Of a DNA stretch of 25,889 nt, positions 20,885 through 25,889 are shown piece by piece. A program made the position numbers and the translations under genes. The stretch's first letter is position 1. The number at the start of each line of letters is the position of its first letter. This DNA is from an uncultured Coriobacteriaceae bacterium (GTDB lineage: Bacteria; Actinomycetota; Coriobacteriia; Coriobacteriales; QAMH01): positions 1 through 25,889 of the forward strand of contig CACZSV010000053.1 in the NCBI GenBank assembly GCA_902783925.1, read 5' to 3'. The notes under the pieces were generated by a model. It saw only the letters and a program-made list of their open reading frames with translations, made no database searches and was not told the DNA's origin.

Positions 20885-23689
20885 ATGGGTATTCGGTGCA
20901 TTCAGACGGCTACGCTTGAAGATCTGCTCGCTGCGAGCAATGAAGCGATTCAAGAAGCTCGCAACAGCGGAACGGTAGTCGAGCTCGTCGTTCCTTCGCA
21001 TGCTTGGGGAGAACAGCGCAAGATTGAACTTGCCAACGTGGCGCCACTGGGTGTGAACGTGCAGACGCACGTGCAGCTTATCGCGGGGCTCTGGGACCTG
21101 TTTGGCGATGGCTCCACGCTCGTGGATGCTGGCTCGCGCAGGGTTCTTCTGCGCCCGTTGATAGTGCAAGTCGGGCTCATGGAGTCGACGCCATCGCCCC
21201 AACTCATCACCGAGCTGTGCGCTTTTGTCCAAGAGGCAGTTGCATCGGGTGTCGCGCCCGCGAAAAACCTCACAGAATCGCAGGCCAAGGTGATGGAGCT
21301 TGTATCGCTCTACGAACACAAGCTCGAACTCGAATGCCTTTGCGAGTCGGTTCAGGCAGAAGAAGCCTTGGCGGCTCAAGGCGCATGCACGGGGATGTGC
21401 TTCGTTTTTGAGTGTCCGGATATGCAGAGTGCGCACGTGCGGCGCTTTGTCGATTCTGTTGCTGCATGTGCAGATGTCGTCGTTGTGGAGCAACGCTTGC
21501 AGCCGGGTTTTCCGGTGCAGCATGCAGCTGACGATGAGCTGGCCAGCTTGCGTCAGCACCTGTTTACGGGAAACGGCAGTCTCGAAGCATGTGGCCAGGT
21601 GCATGTTGGCGAGGCGTGTGGTGGGCATGTCCAAGAACAGGTGACGGCTCGGCTTATACGGGAAATCCACGAGCGCGAGCATATCGCCTTTAACGATATG
21701 CTCATCTGTCTTGGGGTGGGGCAAAACCCATACCCGCGCTTGCACGAAACGCTGGCCCAGGCCGGCATACCCTTTGTCTCGCATTTCGAATTGCCATGCG
21801 CACGCGTGCCCCTCGGAGCAGCATTTGCACAGCTAGAGCAAGTTGTGCTCAATCCAGATGACGAGCTTGGCTATGAGCCCCTTGTCGATTTTATGGGGAG
21901 CCCCTATGCCGGCATTGATCCACGCGATGCACGTGCCCTGCAAATGAGATGGCGCGAACGAGCGCATTCCACAGCCCAGAATCGTCTGGAAGATATACGC
22001 AATGGATTTGCTCAGGGAAACGCCACGGCACACCACACAAAGGAGCGCTTCGAGCCGCTTGTAAAAATCCTCGACGCCTCGCGGGCAGATCGCGTGCGCA
22101 TGATGTTCGAAAATGCTCGCAATGCGCATGTAGGCGCAGATGCGCTCATTGATGATCGCGCGGCTGCAGAGACGCTTCTCGACTATATCGAGCTGTGCGA
22201 TCGGTACAACTGCGTTCCAGACCTCGAAGAAATGGCGAATCTATCCGTCAATCTGGTGCGCCGCTTTGGAAAAGAGCGCGACGCGCTACGCATTGTGCCG
22301 GCGAGCAAGATGGACATATGCCGAGCGCAGGCCATCGTGTTGCCCGGTCTCGATTCTGCGGCTTACCCCATGGCATCGCAAGATGGACCATTTGATGAGC
22401 TTATGGCCGTCCTTGGTATTGCACGCTCCGACACATTCGCAGATGACCAGCGGCTCCTCTTGCTCAATGCCATTGAGAGGAGCGGCTCCCAATTTGCGTT
22501 CACACGCGCCACACATGATGCAAGCGGAGAAGAAAGCTGCCCCAGCGCGCTTTTCGAGGAGCTTGTGAGCGTATATCGCGGTGTGGCAGACGAAGAAGCG
22601 GATCTTCCCGTCGCGGGTATCCCCACGACGCTTGCACCCTTTTCGTTTGCCTTAAGCGAATCCGATGCCTTTTTTGGCGTGGACGACAAGGACACGTCGC
22701 ACGTGCCCGTGGAGCGCGGCGAGCTCGAGCGCGAATGGTCAAAGCACAATTTACTGTTCGATCTGCAAGAAAAAGCGCTTCCGTTTTCTCCAACTGGTTT
22801 GGAAGATTACTATCGCTGTCCGTACCGGTGGTTCACGAGCCGGCGTGTTGGATACAATGGCATGGACAACGCTTTCGATGCTGCCTCGCAGGGCAATCTC
22901 GTCCATGCAACGATGGAGCGCTTCTATAAAGATCTCAAAGCGGCGGGCTTTGCGCGGGTCACGCCGGAGTGTCTGCCTCAGGCGCTCGAAATCGCCAAGG
23001 TGTCGTTTGCTCATCAAGTCGAGCACGATAAGAACAAAACGCGCGGCGGGCTGTATCTGAATACGAAGCGCGAAGAGCGTCAATGCGCGGAGCTGCTCGA
23101 CCTCATTTGCGCGCTCGTGGAGCGCGACGCAGAGTTTCTTCCCGGGTTCACGCCGACGTATTTCGAGCTTACGTTGGGGCGTGGCACGGGCGCGATGCTC
23201 GAATACGCCGGTGTACCCGTGCGCGGCAAGGTCGACCGTATCGATGTCGATGCGCAGGGCAACGCCGTCATCGTCGATTACAAGCTGAGCGGGCTTTCCG
23301 AAGGATATGGTTTTAAACAAGAAGAAGAGCTCCCGCTCCGCATTCAAACAGATATTTACGCAACGCTCGTGCAGCGTCATTTCGAGATGCTTGGCACGCC
23401 GTTGCGCGTCGTGGGCTCGGTATATCGCTCGTATTCTAAGAACAGCATGCGCGGCGTGTTTGCGCGCGGTATCGACTGGGGCGCTTTGGAAGAGCTGCGC
23501 GAAGACAAAGATGCACTGCCGCGATCATCGAGCAGCGAGAGCTATGAAGAGTATCTCGTGCATGTCGAAAACGAAGTCGCTGCTCGAATGGACCGCCTAC
23601 GGCAAGGCGACATTTCTCCCGACCCTATTGCAGATGGCGTGTGCGAGTACTGCAAGGCGATTGCATTTTGTCCCAAGGGAGGTGCCTGA
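20885..23689 (+). CDS. addB: AddB-like PD-(D/E)XK nuclease of the AddAB repair complex
   Basis: A 934-residue protein that would pair with the downstream AddA-like helicase to resect double-strand breaks for RecA. The C-terminal nuclease domain shows GNLVHATMERF, D784 (GKVDRIDVD), D798-Y799-K800 (IVDYKLSG) and a QTDIYA motif. Four cysteines, C645 (YYRCPYRW), C920, C923 and C929 (CEYCKAIAFC), match the Fe-S cluster pattern of AddB. The N-terminal half keeps helicase-like traces (VLPGLDSAAYP, then DDQRLLLLNAI) but has no Walker A motif, unlike B. subtilis AddB. It overlaps the next gene by one base (TGATG). Confidence 0.87.
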   Translation: MGIRCIQTATLEDLLAASNEAIQEARNSGTVVELVVPSHAWGEQRKIELANVAPLGVNVQTHVQLIAGLWDLFGDGSTLVDAGSRRVLLRPLIVQVGLMESTPSPQLITELCAFVQEAVASGVAPAKNLTESQAKVMELVSLYEHKLELECLCESVQAEEALAAQGACTGMCFVFECPDMQSAHVRRFVDSVAACADVVVVEQRLQPGFPVQHAADDELASLRQHLFTGNGSLEACGQVHVGEACGGHVQEQVTARLIREIHEREHIAFNDMLICLGVGQNPYPRLHETLAQAGIPFVSHFELPCARVPLGAAFAQLEQVVLNPDDELGYEPLVDFMGSPYAGIDPRDARALQMRWRERAHSTAQNRLEDIRNGFAQGNATAHHTKERFEPLVKILDASRADRVRMMFENARNAHVGADALIDDRAAAETLLDYIELCDRYNCVPDLEEMANLSVNLVRRFGKERDALRIVPASKMDICRAQAIVLPGLDSAAYPMASQDGPFDELMAVLGIARSDTFADDQRLLLLNAIERSGSQFAFTRATHDASGEESCPSALFEELVSVYRGVADEEADLPVAGIPTTLAPFSFALSESDAFFGVDDKDTSHVPVERGELEREWSKHNLLFDLQEKALPFSPTGLEDYYRCPYRWFTSRRVGYNGMDNAFDAASQGNLVHATMERFYKDLKAAGFARVTPECLPQALEIAKVSFAHQVEHDKNKTRGGLYLNTKREERQCAELLDLICALVERDAEFLPGFTPTYFELTLGRGTGAMLEYAGVPVRGKVDRIDVDAQGNAVIVDYKLSGLSEGYGFKQEEELPLRIQTDIYATLVQRHFEMLGTPLRVVGSVYRSYSKNSMRGVFARGIDWGALEELREDKDALPRSSSSESYEEYLVHVENEVAARMDRLRQGDISPDPIADGVCEYCKAIAFCPKGGA

Positions 23690-25889
23690 TGCCGCTTACT
23701 CCGAGCCAAGAGAATGCTGTTAAGAGTGCCCATGAGCCGCTCTTTATCCAGGCGGGTGCGGGAACAGGCAAAACGTTTACGCTCACCAAGCGCCTCGCGT
23801 ATGGGCTTTCGAAAGAATCAGGCCCACTTATCGGAGGAGTCGATCGACTCCTCACCATCACGTTCACCAACAAAGCGGCAGGCGAACTTATTGGCCGCGT
23901 GCGTGCGGAACTGCGCGAACGCGGCTTGGCGCAAGAGGCGCTTCAGGTGGACGCGGCCTGGATTTCGACTATTCACGCCATGTGCAAGCGTATGCTTTAC
24001 GCGCATGCATTCGATGTGGGGGTCGACCCCGGCGCAAACTTGCTCTCGGAAGACGAGACGGCCGGGCTTTCCGCCATTGCCTTTGACGAACTACTGCAGG
24101 ATGCGGCGCACGACGAGCGTCTCGAGATGCTATGCGATTCCTTTGGCGTGGAAGAAGCGAGCCACCTGGTTTTGCAGCTTTCGAGCCTGCTCGACCTTGC
24201 CCCAGGCGGTATGGCGGACTTCGATTTGGGTCCTGCGCCCGGCAAGCCAAGCATGTTGCCCGTGCAACGTGTGCTGCACGTCTACGAGCGCGCGATGGCG
24301 CAGCTCGAGGACGAGGGAATTCCCGAAGGCAAGAAAACATATGCGGAGAATCATCTGCGTCTTTCGCGGACGATCGAGGGTCTTACCACATGGGCTGTGC
24401 AGGAGCACAGCGCGCTAAGTTGGCAAGACCTTGCCAACGCCCTTGCATCATGCAAGCCGCTACTCGGCGGCTCGTTCAGGGAGCCATACAAGGGGATTTT
24501 CGCGGAATGCAAAGGCGAGCTTGTGCAGGCGCAGGCCGAGACGGCATGCGCAGTTGCATACGAGCAGCTCATAGCGGCGTTCGAGCTGGCAAGCGAGCAT
24601 GTGACGCGTCACCGTGCACTCAAACGGGCAAAAGGTGCGCTCGATACAAACGACCTACTCATCGGCGCGTACCGTATGCTCGTGCAGAACCCCGAGTTCG
24701 CGGCCCAGTATCGCAGCCAGTTCGATTCCATCATGGTCGATGAGTTCCAGGACACGGACGCCTTGCAGGTTGGCATCGTGACGCATTTGTGCGAATCGGG
24801 CTTGAGTACGTTGGCGACTGTTGGGGATGCCCAGCAGTCAATCTATGGTTTTCGCGGTGCAGATCTCGAGGTGTACCGGGGTGTGCGCGAGAAGATGCGC
24901 AAACAGGGTTCATGTGAGGTAGAGCTCACGACCAATTACCGTTCGCATGCGGATATCCTGCGCTTTGTAGAGGATATATTCTCGAAGCGCGAGTTCTTTG
25001 GCGACGAATTCCTCAAGGTGAGTTCGGGAAGAGAAGGGGCTTTGCAGCCAAAATGGCTCGACCCTGATGAGCCTCGTGTGAAAGTGCTCCTTTCCGCAGG
25101 TAGCAAGAACCCCGCGGGGCGAGGGCATACGCGCGTAGGCGACTTACGTTGGGCAGATGCTCGCGCCGTTGCCGACGAGTTCGAACGCCTGCACGAGCAA
25201 GGCGCGCCATACGGTGATATGGCGATTTTGCTGCAATCGACCAAGTCGACAAAGGCTGGCGCCTATCTGAGCGAGCTGCGTAGACGGGGGATTCCCTGCG
25301 TCGTAAGCGGCGGCTCTGATTTCTTCACGCTCCCCGAAGTGAGCACGCTCGTCATGTTGCTGCGCGTGCTGGCAAACCGCGACGACGACGAAGCGCTCTT
25401 CGATTTGCTGGGATCTGCGGTCTTCGATGTAAGCGACGATGACCTCGTCGCGCTTTCCGTAGCCAACAAGCAAAAGCTGAAGATCGCGCCTGAGCAGGCA
25501 CGCTCTAAGCCCTCGCTTTTTGACGCCCTGTGCTACTGCACGCGCGAGGAGTGTCAGGAAAAGCGTATGGCGCTCGAGCATACGAAAAACGTGCTCGAGC
25601 ATGCCCTCCAAGCCGCCCAGCAAATGCCGCTTTCGAAGGTCGTGCACCAGGTTGTCGAATGCTCGGGGTGGGCAGCCGGACTGCGCGCACGCAAGACGGA
25701 AGGCGGTGCAGTATATGCGAATATCGAGCGCTTCTGCGATATGCTCGACGAATACGAGCAGATAAACGGGCGTTCCCTCTATCAGGCAAGCGAATATTTC
25801 CGCAATATGGTCGAGCTGGCGATCGAGGGTCGAGGCGCTCGTGCAAAACTTGGTTCGCTTGTGAGCCGGGGCAACGAAGCCGTGCAGAT
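23689..25889 (+). CDS. addA: AddA/UvrD-like helicase-nuclease subunit (5' part, runs off window)
   Basis: Superfamily 1A DNA helicase; the first 733 codons are present and open to the right edge. The Q-motif glutamine is Q7 (LTPSQ), and Walker A is AGAGTGKT at residues 22-29. TFTNKAAGEL (motif Ia) follows. Walker B is DEFQDT with D351 and E352, motif III is GDAQQSIYGFRGAD from 379, and then TNYRSHADIL (motif IV). A C-terminal nuclease domain, expected for AddA, would lie beyond the window. The start codon overlaps the AddB-like stop, so the two are co-translated. It could also be another UvrD/AdnB-type partner. Confidence 0.88.
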   Translation, partial: MPLTPSQENAVKSAHEPLFIQAGAGTGKTFTLTKRLAYGLSKESGPLIGGVDRLLTITFTNKAAGELIGRVRAELRERGLAQEALQVDAAWISTIHAMCKRMLYAHAFDVGVDPGANLLSEDETAGLSAIAFDELLQDAAHDERLEMLCDSFGVEEASHLVLQLSSLLDLAPGGMADFDLGPAPGKPSMLPVQRVLHVYERAMAQLEDEGIPEGKKTYAENHLRLSRTIEGLTTWAVQEHSALSWQDLANALASCKPLLGGSFREPYKGIFAECKGELVQAQAETACAVAYEQLIAAFELASEHVTRHRALKRAKGALDTNDLLIGAYRMLVQNPEFAAQYRSQFDSIMVDEFQDTDALQVGIVTHLCESGLSTLATVGDAQQSIYGFRGADLEVYRGVREKMRKQGSCEVELTTNYRSHADILRFVEDIFSKREFFGDEFLKVSSGREGALQPKWLDPDEPRVKVLLSAGSKNPAGRGHTRVGDLRWADARAVADEFERLHEQGAPYGDMAILLQSTKSTKAGAYLSELRRRGIPCVVSGGSDFFTLPEVSTLVMLLRVLANRDDDEALFDLLGSAVFDVSDDDLVALSVANKQKLKIAPEQARSKPSLFDALCYCTREECQEKRMALEHTKNVLEHALQAAQQMPLSKVVHQVVECSGWAAGLRARKTEGGAVYANIERFCDMLDEYEQINGRSLYQASEYFRNMVELAIEGRGARAKLGSLVSRGNEAVQ

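Noticed and set aside
20855..21784. Minus-strand open frame of 309 codons inside the AddB-like gene
   Set aside because: The sense product has clear nuclease motifs; the antisense product is low in recognisable structure.

Overview
The window is a long ribosomal-protein superoperon (S10, spc and alpha operons joined end to end) followed by a short accessory and housekeeping tail. Gene order, the zinc-type S14 (rpsN type Z), zinc-binding L36, a zinc-lid adenylate kinase, the order secY-adk-map-infA-rpmJ-rpsM-rpsK-rpsD-rpoA-rplQ and a moderately GC-rich composition point to a Gram-positive bacterium. An actinobacterium of the Coriobacteriia type is my best guess, as inference only; no 16S or other decisive marker is present.

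Layout. 1-480: no convincing gene. It holds a strong inverted repeat with a short T tail, a possible promoter, and at the left edge a short open frame on the minus strand. The expected first gene of the operon, rpsJ (S10), is not in the window. 481-10049: rplC-rplD-rplW-rplB-rpsS-rplV-rpsC-rplP-rpmC-rpsQ, then rplN-rplX-rplE-rpsN-rpsH-rplF-rplR-rpsE-rpmD-rplO. 10052-12760: secY, adk, map. 12966-16449: infA-rpmJ-rpsM-rpsK-rpsD-rpoA-rplQ. 16524-18186: a transmembrane EcfT subunit without its ATPases, then truA. 18274-19527: acyl carrier protein and two membrane proteins of unknown function. 19514-20095 (minus): maf. 20218-25889: a HAD phosphatase, an AddB-like nuclease and the 5' part of an AddA/UvrD-like helicase.

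How they work together. Almost everything up to 16449 builds the ribosome or supports it: translocon, RNA polymerase alpha, IF1, methionine removal and nucleotide balance. The tail adds vitamin or metal import, tRNA modification, lipid-carrier synthesis, nucleotide hygiene and double-strand-break repair.

Most unusual signals. The genes are tightly packed, often with 1-nt overlaps, yet several spacers of 100-195 nt each carry two to four perfect or near-perfect hairpins without terminator U-tracts (rplW-rplB, rplX-rplE, rplE-rpsN, rpmD-rplO, infA-rpmJ). These are good candidates for cis-regulatory RNA or processing sites. L16 and L17 both carry long acidic Ala/Glu-rich C-terminal tails. The AddB-like protein keeps its nuclease and Fe-S residues but shows no Walker A motif. 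I found no CRISPR array, tRNA, rRNA or clear insertion sequence, and no convincing wholly new multi-gene system.
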